From Fragilaria crotonensis (lineage: Eukaryota; Bacillariophyta; Fragilariophyceae; Fragilariales; Fragilariaceae), in the NCBI GenBank assembly GCA_022925895.1, contig JAKSYS010000510.1, forward strand, positions 1-46,097: 46,097 nt of DNA, given 5' to 3'. Below, in pieces: positions 22,793 to 33,861 of the stretch; positions within the stretch are counted from its first letter, which is position 1; every line of letters begins with the position of its first letter. The notes beneath the pieces were generated by a model. It was not told the origin of the DNA. It did no database searches and saw nothing but the letters and a program-made list of their open reading frames with translations. The position numbers were made by a program, and so were the translations under genes.

Positions 22793-23772
22793 GACGGTGC
22801 GTATTCCATCAAATTTCGCTTGCCTCGGCTTGAAATCGCTGGAGCGTATCAAGCACAACGATACAGTTCGAACCATGTAACTATTATTACAAATGATGCA
22901 CGGGCTGACGAGAAAACGGAGTTTGCCTACCATTGTCAATGTCAGGAGTTTTGATCCGAACTAATTCTGGAAAATGTTGACGCTCCCGAAGGGAATCGGT
23001 TCGAAAACCCTCCAGTACATTTCTACGAGATGCTACAGCCGTGTGTCATTTTGAATATCACGCCACTGTCCAACGGAAGGCGACAGATTTGAATCAAGTC
23101 GAGGAAGTCGACTGCGGCGTCTCGACCGACGTCCAGCATTCGTGCGTTGCCATTTGCCATACAGTACGGATTACAGTATGCAGTTCTCCGAGTACGAGTA
23201 CATCTACTCGGGACTCGGGAGGATGCACACCAATGACGTCACAGATCTACCGGTACAACGTACTTGTACTGTATACTATACCTCGAAAAACATGTTGCCA
23301 TCATGCCCGACGGTGAACATGCACAATCCACCCATTGTGATACAGTTCTAATGGTGCCGCTCACATATTTTCGTAATTCATTTCCATTACTTTGGTTTGA
23401 TCGTCGATTCCTTCCCGCTGACGAGTCTACCAAGCAGGTCGTGTTGCAACGCAGGGCCGGCGCTTCCATCATCGTTCAAGGTCTGTCGAGCTTTGTGGTT
23501 GGTGCTGGTCTTTTGGCGCTCAGTACTCAATATTACATTTTTGAAGAACTTATACAAGGCAACCAAATCATGCTGACAAAACAAAATGACAATGAGAGTT
23601 ACCGCCACGACCACGAGACCTAAAACCCTCAAACGCAGTAGGCAGTGCGGACTCATACAGTTCCAGTTCCTCATCCCTCAGCGCCTGCAGAAGCCATCGA
23701 CTTTGAGTGCGTTCGTTCCAACTTCGCACGCGTTCACCAAGATCCACCCCACCGGAGGGCAGTATGACTCAC
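22793..23772. other. Spacer with unassigned open frames
   Basis: Frames of 95-142 codons overlap on both strands. The + frame 23264-23623 and the - frame 23387-23674 each contain a hydrophobic stretch, but they overlap each other and match no family I know. GTAC-rich words occur at about 23160-23280. Confidence 0.3.
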
Positions 23773-25092
23773 CTAAATGGCATCTTCACGATTGTCTCCC
23801 GCACAAACGGCAATGTTTGGCTGAAGATCAGCAAGACTCTCGGATGCAACCATGGCTTGTTCATGACATCCCAGAATTTGCGACTCTCTGCTACGTGCCC
23901 TTCTCGCTTCAGATGGCGGAATCTTATTTGTCAGGCACTGCTTTATTGCCCACAACCTTGATCTCATGGGTAATAGTCGCCGCCATTGCATATACCTGGG
24001 GCGAAGATAGATAAGGACGTTCAGGAATCCCTGCAAAGGGAAAATGAAGCCGATCAAGACTGTGAGCCAATAAAAATCAGATTCGTGCTCGCGCTGGATT
24101 CCAGCAGTCTGCTGAATCGCAATAGCCACGAGCACCATCAAACTTGTAAGACACGCCAATACGTATAGAGTTGCTTGTATTGCCACAGCTCTGGCTTGTT
24201 CATGTTCTCGACTCGCACACCGCAGAGCAGTATCAGATGCACTGCTGGTGTTGTTTCGAAAAGTTAGTAGCGTCCTGAGGAATTCCCTGGATCGTCGAGC
24301 GTAACCGGATGAGTTCCCACTTTCTGCATCACTTGGTTGCACGCCGCCATGGCTATTGGGGCTGCTGATGCTGCTTCTGTTGGTGACACCTGTGCGTTTT
24401 GCCGAATCGTTAACAATGGTTTCAAACTTGGTACGTCGGTATTGCTCTGATCTTCGTCCCGTGGATCGAACCTTCCAATAGATCATTCGGTTAGAAACGA
24501 GGAGAAATATAATTGATGCCCCAAGGGGTATGCCCCCGAAGATCAAAGCGAAAATAGGATCCAAACATGGTACCGAGGGATCCTCGCCGCATCCCTCTGG
24601 ATAGTGTCCAATCCAACAAACCAGACCCAATTCTTTCTCAGAGTAGAGGGAAATACCAGCTCCAACAGATGCCGTTATAAGAGGAAAGAGAATGGACATG
24701 ACATGCAGGTACGGCTCGAAATTCTTTTGGAATTTGAGCTCGCTGACTCTGTACACGACTGTGGCAAGGAAGAAGGCGTTCAATGAAATATTGTAGAGTG
24801 GGACAGAAGTGCCGAGTTGCGTGAAGAATTCCATCATCGTGCAAGTCTGATCGTTCCCATGTGCTGATATTCGCCCCCCTTCCGCCGGCAAAAGGAACGG
24901 ATGAATAAACATAAAAATGGCACTGATCATGTCAAACACAGACATGCCATGCATCATTCGATTGTAGACCGACAACTTTTTTGTCCTTAAAACCAAGCAA
25001 ACAATGGTGCTGGATCCCGCAAGGGATAACGAAGATGAGATGGAGTTTACAACAACCAACGCGATAACTTGCCCATCCGTCAAGGGCGCCAT
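23773..25092 (-). CDS. Seven-transmembrane receptor-like protein (GPCR, cAMP-receptor-like layout)
   Basis: An intronless 439-residue protein from ATG 25092; a longer reading from 25116 would begin with TTG. Seven hydrophobic segments are visible: TM1 VIALVVVNSISSSLSLAG, TM2 MMHGMSVFDMISAIFMFIH, TM3 VPLYNISLNAFFLATVVYRV, TM4 YLHVMSILFPLITASVGAG, TM5 IFALIFGGIPLGASIIFLLV, TM6 ATLYVLACLTSLMVLVAIAI and TM7 LIGFIFPLQGFLNVLIYLRP. The third intracellular loop is long and Ser/Arg-rich. PLQGFLNVLIYLRPRY at the end of TM7 recalls Dictyostelium cAMP-receptor-like and related orphan receptors. Cysteines before TM3 and in the second extracellular loop could form a disulfide. It probably signals at the plasma membrane; ligand and G protein are unknown. 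Confidence 0.75.
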   Translation of the reverse strand: MAPLTDGQVIALVVVNSISSSLSLAGSSTIVCLVLRTKKLSVYNRMMHGMSVFDMISAIFMFIHPFLLPAEGGRISAHGNDQTCTMMEFFTQLGTSVPLYNISLNAFFLATVVYRVSELKFQKNFEPYLHVMSILFPLITASVGAGISLYSEKELGLVCWIGHYPEGCGEDPSVPCLDPIFALIFGGIPLGASIIFLLVSNRMIYWKVRSTGRRSEQYRRTKFETIVNDSAKRTGVTNRSSISSPNSHGGVQPSDAESGNSSGYARRSREFLRTLLTFRNNTSSASDTALRCASREHEQARAVAIQATLYVLACLTSLMVLVAIAIQQTAGIQREHESDFYWLTVLIGFIFPLQGFLNVLIYLRPRYMQWRRLLPMRSRLWAIKQCLTNKIPPSEARRARSRESQILGCHEQAMVASESLADLQPNIAVCAGDNREDAI

Positions 25093-26300
25093 TGTGTTAC
25101 TGTCATCAATGCTCAAGGAGAAATATATGGATAAGTTCAGAGCGCAAACGGAACTTCAGCTTACAAAAAGTCCGGATGTCAGGATCCTCGCAAAGGCTGC
25201 TGCTTAAAACAGTGACGACACCATCTCGACACTATCAAGATAAATTCTCCCAAAAAGATGTAATAAATAACTTTTGGTGCGTCCTTAGCAAGACACAAGT
25301 TTGACACAAACCGAGAAATAATCGAGTGTGTCAAGCGCTCGACCCACTCGTTTGGCACTTCGACACGCGACAAAAGCGATCTCGCGTATTGAACTTGCAT
25401 ACAGTTGTAACCTCGCGACACATTCAGACTTTTTCAACCAATTAGATTTGCGCGTGAGTGCCAGCTTTTTAAGCTTTCATCAAAGAATACGTCGCATGAC
25501 CGTATCGATGTTGGCAAAACCGATCTGAACAGAAACTCCTGTATCTGGTGCCGTAATTCTCGGTCTAAATCTATGCATGTGAACATACATAACCATTTAT
25601 CTTCTCTTCAGCATTCTACAGCTGTTGTTGTACTGCTGAGCAATTGTGTTCACGACGACATCATGACGAACAAATTGAAATAGCATATTAAGTGTTAACA
25701 GGGGGTGTCTCTCCGTCCACGAACAATATAATTGGTCAATGTACATGATTCTATTGAAATAAATCAAACAAAGGGCACTCATTGCTTCGCCATGTCTGCA
25801 ACAACCCGAAACCGACGTTAAGTAGATCATTGTCAATATGCTTTAAGAAGTAAGATAAAATTACAGAGCAAGAAGTGTCGGTGATGAACCAAACAATGTT
25901 TTGTCATTCTTTACTCGATGTCAGTGGTGCATTGAATTCACAATGAATTCTCTTGATACTATGACATAATGCAGTGCACTTCTTGGAGTACAATGCACAA
26001 GCAATGACCGTCCTCATGCTTTCTATTGCTGCCTTTTCAAGCATGTTCAAAGATGGGGAAGGTCTCACAGGGTGAGGACATGGTGAGAACGTTCTCCAAA
26101 ACAATATAGATTTTTGCTTCATGAGGATGAATACAAAAAAGAGCAAATGTATACTGAATTAGTATGTCCACTCCGATGTGCCAAATCCTCCAAGTCCTGT
26201 CTCCACTCACCATTATTTGTGCATTTGGTGCTGACAGGACACTGAGAAATATGAGAGAAATTCATGATTGTGGGGCAGCGTGACATTGGCGGTTATGATA
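25093..26300. other. Region upstream of the 7TM receptor, no gene seen
   Basis: The part next to 25093 should contain the receptor promoter. Farther on, AT-rich sequence with only short frames may include the 3' non-coding end or LTR of the Copia remnant that follows. No terminal repeat pair was found by eye. Confidence 0.3.
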
Positions 26301-26308
26301 GAGCAAAA

Positions 26309-26740
26309 TCATAAGCTACTAAGTCCAGAGAAATCCAATATAGCCTGGCCGTAGCCCAACATGATGCAGACATAGTAGAATTCGTTCAGTCCCTGCAAGC
26401 AAAATACTGATCCATTGGCAATTGGCTCATTCCCAGATTCATGCTCCTCACAAAAAAACTGATCCCACATGACACCAGAGGCCATCTTGATGTCCATTTC
26501 CAGCCCATCCACATCGTCTACCACACTCATAGGCCAAGGCCAGCCTCCTGGCTGTTTTGTAGGCCCAATGCCATCCCATTTCTACCAAAGGATGCATTGC
26601 AATAAATCCGCAAGCTTTGTTCCAGCTAAGGGCTTAGTAAAGATGTCCACCAGATTAGTCTCACCATCTGGTAATTGATAAAGAGTGCGTTATATAGCTC
26701 CGAGTTCAGTTGTACCAGAAGTACATTTCTTGACATCACC
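26309..26740 (-). mobile_element. Ty1/Copia retrotransposon remnant, pol C-terminal end
   Basis: Read on the minus strand, codons before the TAG at 26582-26584 give DGETNLVDIFTKPLAGTKL, which is the hallmark end of Copia RNase H (ADIFTKPL type). A stop occurs upstream at about 26690, so the pol frame is dead. The same frame stays open after the TAG down to 26309 with an acidic, protein-like 73-residue stretch of unknown meaning. Integrase and RT are not visible. Confidence 0.75.
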
Positions 26741-26749
26741 AACGATGTA

Positions 26750-27318
26750 ATAGGCGAGCGGCGTACCTGGGAGTAGTGGTACTGTAGTACTACAAAAAGC
26801 GAAAACCTAGTTTAGCGTGCTGTCGCTGTAACCGAGAGATTTAGGGACTCGACTCGCATGGATGACCAACACCCGGGATTGGGTGGCAGCCACTATAGAT
26901 TTAGAACACTAGCATGTTCAGCTTGCTTCCGGTGTCGATGCCGAGTTGTGAACGGGGCTAAAATAGGTGCAAATTGATCGAACTCCATTCACTGCCATTC
27001 TCCAAACCTTCCTGATGTTTTCCTTAAAAATGGCCGCGTTTGTTCTTTACCAATTCACTGAACGTGTAACGACTGCGTAGTATGCTGGGCGTCCGGATCT
27101 TGTAGCAACAGGCAGAGATCTGATTTTCGGATGCATGAACGGTTGCATCGCGTAGATTTCTCCCAACTGTCTTTGGACGTCCTGACGTAAAGAAGATTGT
27201 CGTTTCTGTTAGTCCCGACCGTGTAGATCCTGATTCCTATCCTACCAGAGTACATACCACTGATCCTACAGTACAGATATAAGACCTGTTAAGTGACCAG
27301 CAGTGTTCCGGGGTGCGC
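26750..27318. other. Junction between Copia and LINE remnants
   Basis: No gene seen. A GTAC-rich patch lies at 26760-26800. The part near 27250-27318 may be the 3' untranslated tail of the LINE remnant. Confidence 0.3.
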
Positions 27319-27720
27319 CTATGCTGGAACACACTGTCTGTTGCACTCGTGGTTTGAATAATTTTTTCTGAGTAAAAGGCTTTGGATCCGTCGCCATTCT
27401 TTTACGAAGCGGCCTAACATTATATGCTTCCATCCGACTTTGTTTTGTTGTCGTATAATGGCATGCAAATCTGATGGATGGCTGTCGGAGCGAATATCAG
27501 GTATATCATTTCCAGCAAGCCAACTTTCAAGACTTTCGACTAGCAGCCTGGGTATGTGCGGAAACGTCTTTGTCATTGACAATACTTCTTCACCTTGGTG
27601 ATGCATCCTTGCCGCCATGTCCCTCGTGAAGGGTGGCGACATCGCATGATATGGTCCCTATCTTAGTCTGTGCAATCGCACAGTGGACACGTGCTCCGAC
27701 CCCCATCGAAACGATTTAAC
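27319..27720 (-). pseudogene. LINE C-terminal region with Cys/His knuckle
   Basis: The minus strand reads CPLCDCTD, a stop, then DRDHIMRC, a broken CxxC...HxxxC knuckle. After that the open frame 27642-27319 continues with a helical segment containing GWKHIMLGRFVKEWRRIQ. This pattern follows RNase H in stramenopile LINEs that I recall. Confidence 0.6.
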
Positions 27721-28090
27721 CTACCGGTTGTGGGGAGGACGATGTCGTGGACAAACTTGATGAAGTGGCTCCGCCGCTTTTTCATTCGCTTCAAGATGGT
27801 GCCGTGAACTTTCCAATCCATTTTTCTTTCAGAGGGGGTCCCGTCGCCTCCATCTCAATAGCCTCAGCGTATTGCAATGTAACCGTTCCATCTCGAAAAG
27901 CGAGTTGCGCTTTGACATTCGGGGACATAATTGCGAATGGGGAACAAATGGAAAATGTGTCATTCTTGTACTCACTTGCGAGTCTATCGGCATCGACATT
28001 GAGCTGCGCCAGTAGGGATAAATTCTCGTAGGAAGCGTCGCGATCTTGATGTCCTTCTACGTACTCTCATCTCATACCTGGAAGTTGTTG

Positions 28091-28549
28091 CTACGATTGT
28101 TGGATTTTGATCAGGATATTCCATTCTGGTGATAAGACGTCAAGAACCACACAGTTGAAGTCTAAGAAGTTGACTGGAACATTTCTGTTGTCATCTAGCG
28201 AGGTATCACCGGCCAGTGTATCAAGTAAACTTTGGCTGTCGGTTGCTATAATACCTGTCCATCGTTCGTGCATCTGACTAAATTCTCTTAGACGGAAGAG
28301 GAACCGAAGTGCGAAAAACATCCCTGTTGCTTCCGCTTTGTTAGAGTGAAGGGATCTTTCCCAAACCGGCCCCATTCCCTGTGCTGCTTGCTCCCGCCCT
28401 TCCCGAACACTCATCATCCATCCGAAAGAGGCTTTTGATGGTGGGTGCTGCGCTGATCCATCGCTGACCACTCGGAGATTTACTTGCGCTGTCCAGCATA
28501 TAGTGAAGGCATCAGCAAAGTGTGATGTTGAAGTAAGTCTTTTTCCCAA
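28091..28549 (-). pseudogene. LINE RNase H domain fragment
   Basis: A 152-codon frame shows the RNase H acidic residues in order: Asp in VVSDGSA, Glu in NKAEATGM and Asp in IIATDSQSLLDTL. The antisense of 27747-28031 continues it with AQLNVDADRLASEY, a segment usual just after this domain. The frame is broken on both sides. Confidence 0.75.
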
Positions 28550-29459
28550 GGCTCTTAGTATGTGTCAACATACATGTCAAATGTTGCAACCGATGACGGA
28601 GGCGTTGGAAGTGGGGTACGATATGCTGGCGCTACATATCTTGATACCACCCAGACACCTGAGTTTTTATGCTTAATCTCCACTGGGGTTGCCTTGCTTG
28701 GTAGTTGTTTAATGGACATTTCCCTCAATGGCTGGGACTTGCTGGTGATGGGTGTTCGAATCCAATATTCCAGTTACCACTCACTCAATGCTTGACGAAT
28801 CCATACTCTGGAATGGAATCGATCTGCAGCTTATCGATTTCTAAGAAGCGGAGTCGGGTGAAGCCATTCTTGTAATGGGACTTTGAGTCGTCCGTCAGGA
28901 TAGCTCCAAGAGAGATTTGCTCTGCACCAGCAGCATGTTCTCCAGCCAGACTTTTTCAGATGGTTTCTCCTGATAAACTTTGAGCCATGTTGTTCGACTA
29001 CTTGTTTGTAGGGAAGTACAACCGTGAAGTTTGCTGTTGTCCAGATGCATTTCCTCTGTAGTTACCAAATCAGAAACAGTAATGGCTTGCAGATACAGAC
29101 GGCATTAATTGATACTATGTCGTATATCCATCGGAGTGAATTTCTTGAATCCAGGACGTGATCCATGATATATGAGTCTCCTTGACGCTGTGTCTGTAGA
29201 ATACATGCTGGTGGGACATCCAATTCTCTACTCGCTTGAATTCTGGCAAGATATGTTCATCTGGACTTAAGCCATTTGGATTCAGAATGAGGAAATGCGG
29301 AAAATGTATGTGTCAAAAGTGAATACGAAACCCCAACATTCAATTGTGCCCATGCGATTGTACATTTCAGCAGCATTTTTCCTACTTCCGTCTGCGCCCT
29401 CCAGTGTCGAATGAATTATAATACTTGCTGGATACCTTGTCTGTCGTACAGATGGTGAA

Positions 29460-29886
29460 ACCTGGCGCCGCCGAATTCAAAGGGTCCGTAGATAGTAGGT
29501 GAGTTTCCACTGCCCTGTCCTGTTCCATAAACTGGGAAGGAGTCCGAATGAGAGTAGCGTGGTTTGCTGGATAATCACATTTCCGTGCGGATGAAATAAC
29601 GTGCTTGTTCGAGTGTCCTTGCGTTCATCAACGCTACTTGTTTGTCAACTCCAAAACGATGACTGGCAGAGGTTGCAAGATTTGGTATAATCCGATCATA
29701 GCACACCGTTGATTCGTAATTTGTTTGTATGAGGGACAACTTTCTGGACATCCGAGAGATTTCAAATTGTAGTTCCTCCAGCATTACCGGGTTGATTGCA
29801 TTCCGTCTTGATCTTGAGCCGTATTGTCCAGCATTGAGTTGTTGCAAAGAACCTTCTGATTGATACAACTCCATTTGCCATTTCAA
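29460..29886 (-). pseudogene. LINE reverse transcriptase fragment
   Basis: The frame contains AGQYGSRSRRNAINPVMLEE and then VCYDRIIPNLA (palm motif A region, CYDRI). After a stop near 29575 comes VYGTGQGSGNSPTIYG, which matches RT motif B. The YxDD box expected next was not found, consistent with decay. Confidence 0.7.
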
Positions 29887-31126
29887 TCATAGCATCAGGT
29901 TGTAGTCTACCTCATAGATGTGTCTTACACAAGTCCGGTGTATCCTGATATTGTACTTTTTTTCAAGAACAATGCAATGTTTTGCCAGTGCTGATAGCTA
30001 AAGCCTCTCTCCAGTGCGTAATTTATCACTTGTAGATGCATATTTCGCGTATCGCCATTTGCATACGATTTAATTCATCTCGTACAAACTCGGTACGTTT
30101 GATCCCATGCTCCGTACAATCGTTGTCGTCGCTAATTTGAGTTGTGAGTGTACTCATGAGGTGTGATAAGTGCTTTGTAGTGACCGAGGTGAACTCCTGA
30201 CGGCGATGTGGTCGTTGTTTCTTTCCAAACTTTCAGCTTTCCAATGAAATCCTCTTCCGTGATTGTTTGGTATCATTCTTGCTGGTCTGCCATTTCCTCC
30301 TCTGATAACCTTAATTGATCCAACAGTACCTTGACGTTGCCCTCAAGGTTTGGATAATCTCTGCTTCCGAACATGAGTATATAATCCGCATGTCCTCCTT
30401 TGCCCAAAAAACTCAACAAGGCCTTTAATGGGGACACACTGTGAAGGCGGATGTTCCGTGTGCTTGGCCGAAACGTGATCGATTTTTGTTCTGCAAATGA
30501 GTAACAATCTTGCTAGGGACGTCAATAATTTGCCAGTTGGTGCAGGATTTTGGATCGTCGAGGGGGTGAGTTGGGATTTCGATTCGTGTAATACTTTGCC
30601 GTATATCTGTGATCGAAGTTTCTGAAAATTCTCAGCCAGTTTCTTTAATGCCTCTGCACGCATGATTCTTTTGAGAATAACAGCATTTTCTTGTCTGATT
30701 CATGCATTGATTGTTCGTATTGGACCAATTTTTGTTGAATTTCTTCCTCCCTCCTTGTGAAGGTATCCGCTTCTATTGTTTTGACTTCGCGCGTCGCCTT
30801 TCTGAGTCGTTGGGAACATTGTTGTCGTGTCATGGACTCAAGTTCGGGCGGGAAAAGTCTAAATTTTGTGCCAATTTGAGGGTGTTGGCATAATCCGGCA
30901 TATGATGACGCAGCTGAAACAATCCCTTCAAGATTCGAACCTTTTCTCTGCTGGCTTTGATGAGGAAAGCTGACCATGCTGGCGCTTGGAATGCTTTCAC
31001 TCTCTTTTCTGCTGTGAGGCTTGCTTTCAAAGCGTCATGATCGAGTCTTCCTGGGAAGGAATGTTGGTTTCCGGGCATCATTAGTTGGAATCCTCTCCCG
31101 AAGGCATTGCACTGCTCTAACTGATT

Positions 31127-32041
31127 TTATTTCTCCCGTAGGTACTTTGTCACTTGTTTTACATTTGTTGATTGCGTCATTCTGAGGGATGGCGTCGCCA
31201 GAGCTTGAGTGTGCGATCCAAACAACAGTTGCGTATTGAGATCAAAGTAATACGGAGGATGATCTGTTGGGTAGCGTTCGTAGAAGGATTCATACCCCAC
31301 GGCCACTAATGCGTCTGCGACTCGTCTCGTAGCTAAGCCGTAATCCAATCGCAACTGCCCTCCTCGGGAAGATGTTGCTGGAGGTTGTTCATTTGATCTG
31401 GTCTTCATCAAATCCACTAAGAAAATGTCAGTGATGATCCTGCTCATTCCATTGAAGTTGCCATCAATACTCTTGTTGAAGTCGCCTACCATTAGTCACC
31501 TCTGGCTGTACACTCATCCTGTAGGTAGATTCGGAGATCCTGTTTAAAAGCTCTGCGCGCGTTACAATCGGTAGCTTTCATTTGTGTCAACTGACTTATC
31601 TGTTGAGAAGCAACTGTTCTTGTACCCGGTTGCGATCCGCTGTCGACAACCTGATACGCCGATGTGACTGCTGCTAGTTGGAAGCCATCTCGTGCGCGAA
31701 ATGTTTGGCGAACCCATCGTCCTAACGGATCCTGATATGTTGAGGTGATTTGTCCAGTAATATGACCATCTGAAAGATCGAGGTTCCACCTGGTTTATAC
31801 CAATTTGCGAATGTAGTAGATGTTGAACAGCTAACTGATCTTGACCTGGTGGGCCAGTGCTGACAAGCGGTGGTCTACAGGATGTTTCAAACTTCGGCTG
31901 GTGTCGTGTCCACGTTATGTTCTTGTCCGCACAGGATATCAGCATGTATCTCTGTTGCGATCAGGCACAAGGTATCAAACTGTCCTCCTCTCCTGTCCGA
32001 TGCAATGCCATTTAAGTTACAAGAGTAAATTCTTGCAGTAA
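31127..32041 (-). pseudogene. LINE APE-type endonuclease fragments
   Basis: In successive frames the minus strand reads IYSCNLNGIASDRRGGQFD and LCGQEHN (catalytic Asn and Glu), then KPGGTS, then AAVTSAYQVV, then VGDFN at 31478-31492, RLDYGLAT, and TDHPPYYF near 31259. This is the order of an exonuclease-endonuclease-phosphatase fold. At least three frame changes break it. Confidence 0.75.
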
Positions 32042-33014
32042 TGCTTGCATGTTTCTCACTTAAGAGATCGCCCCAGCAGGGTGCATTTAGCTGCTGATTG
32101 TTATTGGTTAATATTGGTCTTCGAGCTTCTCTGCTTTGGAGCCGCTGTCTTTGTTGTCAAAACATTGCTGTCCATCTTTCTTTGGCATGCTTTAATTGCA
32201 GCGCAGGTGTGAGGTCGCTAGATTCTTCTTCTGTTCTTCTTTCGAAAGGATTTTGTTGTGCTACAGTACTATTTGACGCTTGTTGGATGTGAGATCAATC
32301 AGCTACTAGCGGATGATTGACCCTACTAGCTATATTCGGTGATACTTGAAGTTCTTCAATCATTGTTGATTTTGGGTGAATAATCGTCCCATGCAGTGAG
32401 GCGATCGTCGTCCATGGGCGCCGACTCTGTCTGAGTGCCTTCTTTGGCAATAGAGGGAGCAGAATATTGTTTGTGCCTTTTAATGTTTCTTTGGTGACAC
32501 TTTCCTATCAGTGCATTTTCCTACTGGTTGAGGAGAATCATTGTTGTGGAGAAGAGACTGATTAGTCAGAGATTGACTTGCTGACACAATTGAGCTTTAA
32601 TTGCTTTGAGACGAGATGTGCAGTTTTATTGCTCAATTCTTTGTGCTGTTGATCTCTAGATGGTTCCGTGTCCGTCATACCTGAAGCTTGATCTGAGACC
32701 ATTGCTGCGGCATAAGATGCATGTGTTGTTCCGGTGTTGCGATGGATAGAAGATGGCGTGGTCGATTGAGATGTCTCAAATGTTCTGTGTTCCCACGCAC
32801 TACTAGTATTTAAGTATTGAACCTCCTCACTCGTGGACTGTTCCATACTTGCAACACTATGCATCATAAAGCTTTTGCGGATGCAGTCATACATGAATTG
32901 TCTCCCGCTTGAGTATCCATCAGACCAAGGAAATCCCACTTCTGGTGGGCCATCAAATTGTCCAGCCTTCGGTTTGCGCCTTCTCGGACGACTTCGTACC
33001 ATCCATCGTAGCAT

Positions 33015-33861
33015 TTTTGCAACGATGAGCGGACGGCACTCTCGGCCTTTTTATCAACGAGTGCATAGAACTATCATTTTGAGCTACTTTCTTTGTTGGG
33101 ATGACGTCTTTCACCCAGAGATGGCTTGAATGTGATCAGTAGGTACTACATGTAGTACTGTACATGGCCTCCGTGCCTGGTACTGTAGTACTACAGTAGT
33201 GAGTAGCTAGTAAACCAGTACCTTGGACACATTCTACCGTACTCCAGTACTTGTAGGCTGTATCAAAATGACAGAATATCGAATATCGTCGTCCAAGGAC
33301 AAACGTACTCGTACAACGTACAGTACTGAGATTCCATGTCGGCAGGTTCACCGACGTAATGGTGACGACAGGATCGAACTCGAATCTGCAACACAGTCGG
33401 AGTTCAAAGGTCAAAGGTTCGAAGGAGGTGTTTCGAGGATTCCAGCATTTTCATTGGAGCTCACCCCTGCTTCGTCCGGCTGGTTTTCAAGTGCGACCGA
33501 TACAATGTATCTACGTATACGAAGTATTGGATATGTTTAGTGGATACGATGCCACCGGCAAAGACACCCACTGGTTTCCAGCTTAGAGAGCAATCGGAGT
33601 ATACAGTGTACGGTGTTTTGGTATATAGTGAAAATACATTCCTACGGTACTTGTACTGAAACCAGGCATCTGTAGATTCAATCTTTCCTTTCTTGCCCTT
33701 TCTCAGCGACCCGACTTCTTCTGCAGCTGGCCACTGGCCACACAAATCTTTACAAAGACAATTGCAATCGAGTGCAAGTCGTTTGCAAGATACTGGTAAC
33801 ATACAAGTACTGTAATTGCTAGACAATTGCAAACCCAGAGACCCTTCTCTCACATCAAAAC
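33015..33861. promoter_or_regulatory. Upstream region of the first phosphorylase-like gene
   Basis: It contains GTAC/AGTACT palindromic words at about 33135-33330. Minus-strand frames here match nothing known. It should carry the promoter of the gene starting at 33862. Confidence 0.3.

Larger units (their letters stand above)
27319..33014 (-). mobile_element. Decayed LINE (non-LTR retrotransposon) with EN, RT, RNase H and zinc-knuckle segments
   Basis: On the minus strand, domains occur in the order expected of an APE-type LINE: endonuclease (about 32030-31250), linker, reverse transcriptase (29886-29460), RNase H (28549-28091), then a C-terminal Cys/His knuckle region (27720-27319). Many frameshifts and stops separate them, so it cannot be active. 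The frame 32562-33014 (150 codons) could be an ORF1 or N-terminal piece, but it has no recognisable motif. No poly-A tail or target-site duplication was identified by eye. Confidence 0.8.

Noticed and set aside
23264-23674. Two overlapping opposite-strand frames with hydrophobic stretches
   Set aside because: Neither resembles a known protein and they are mutual shadows, so I could not choose between them.
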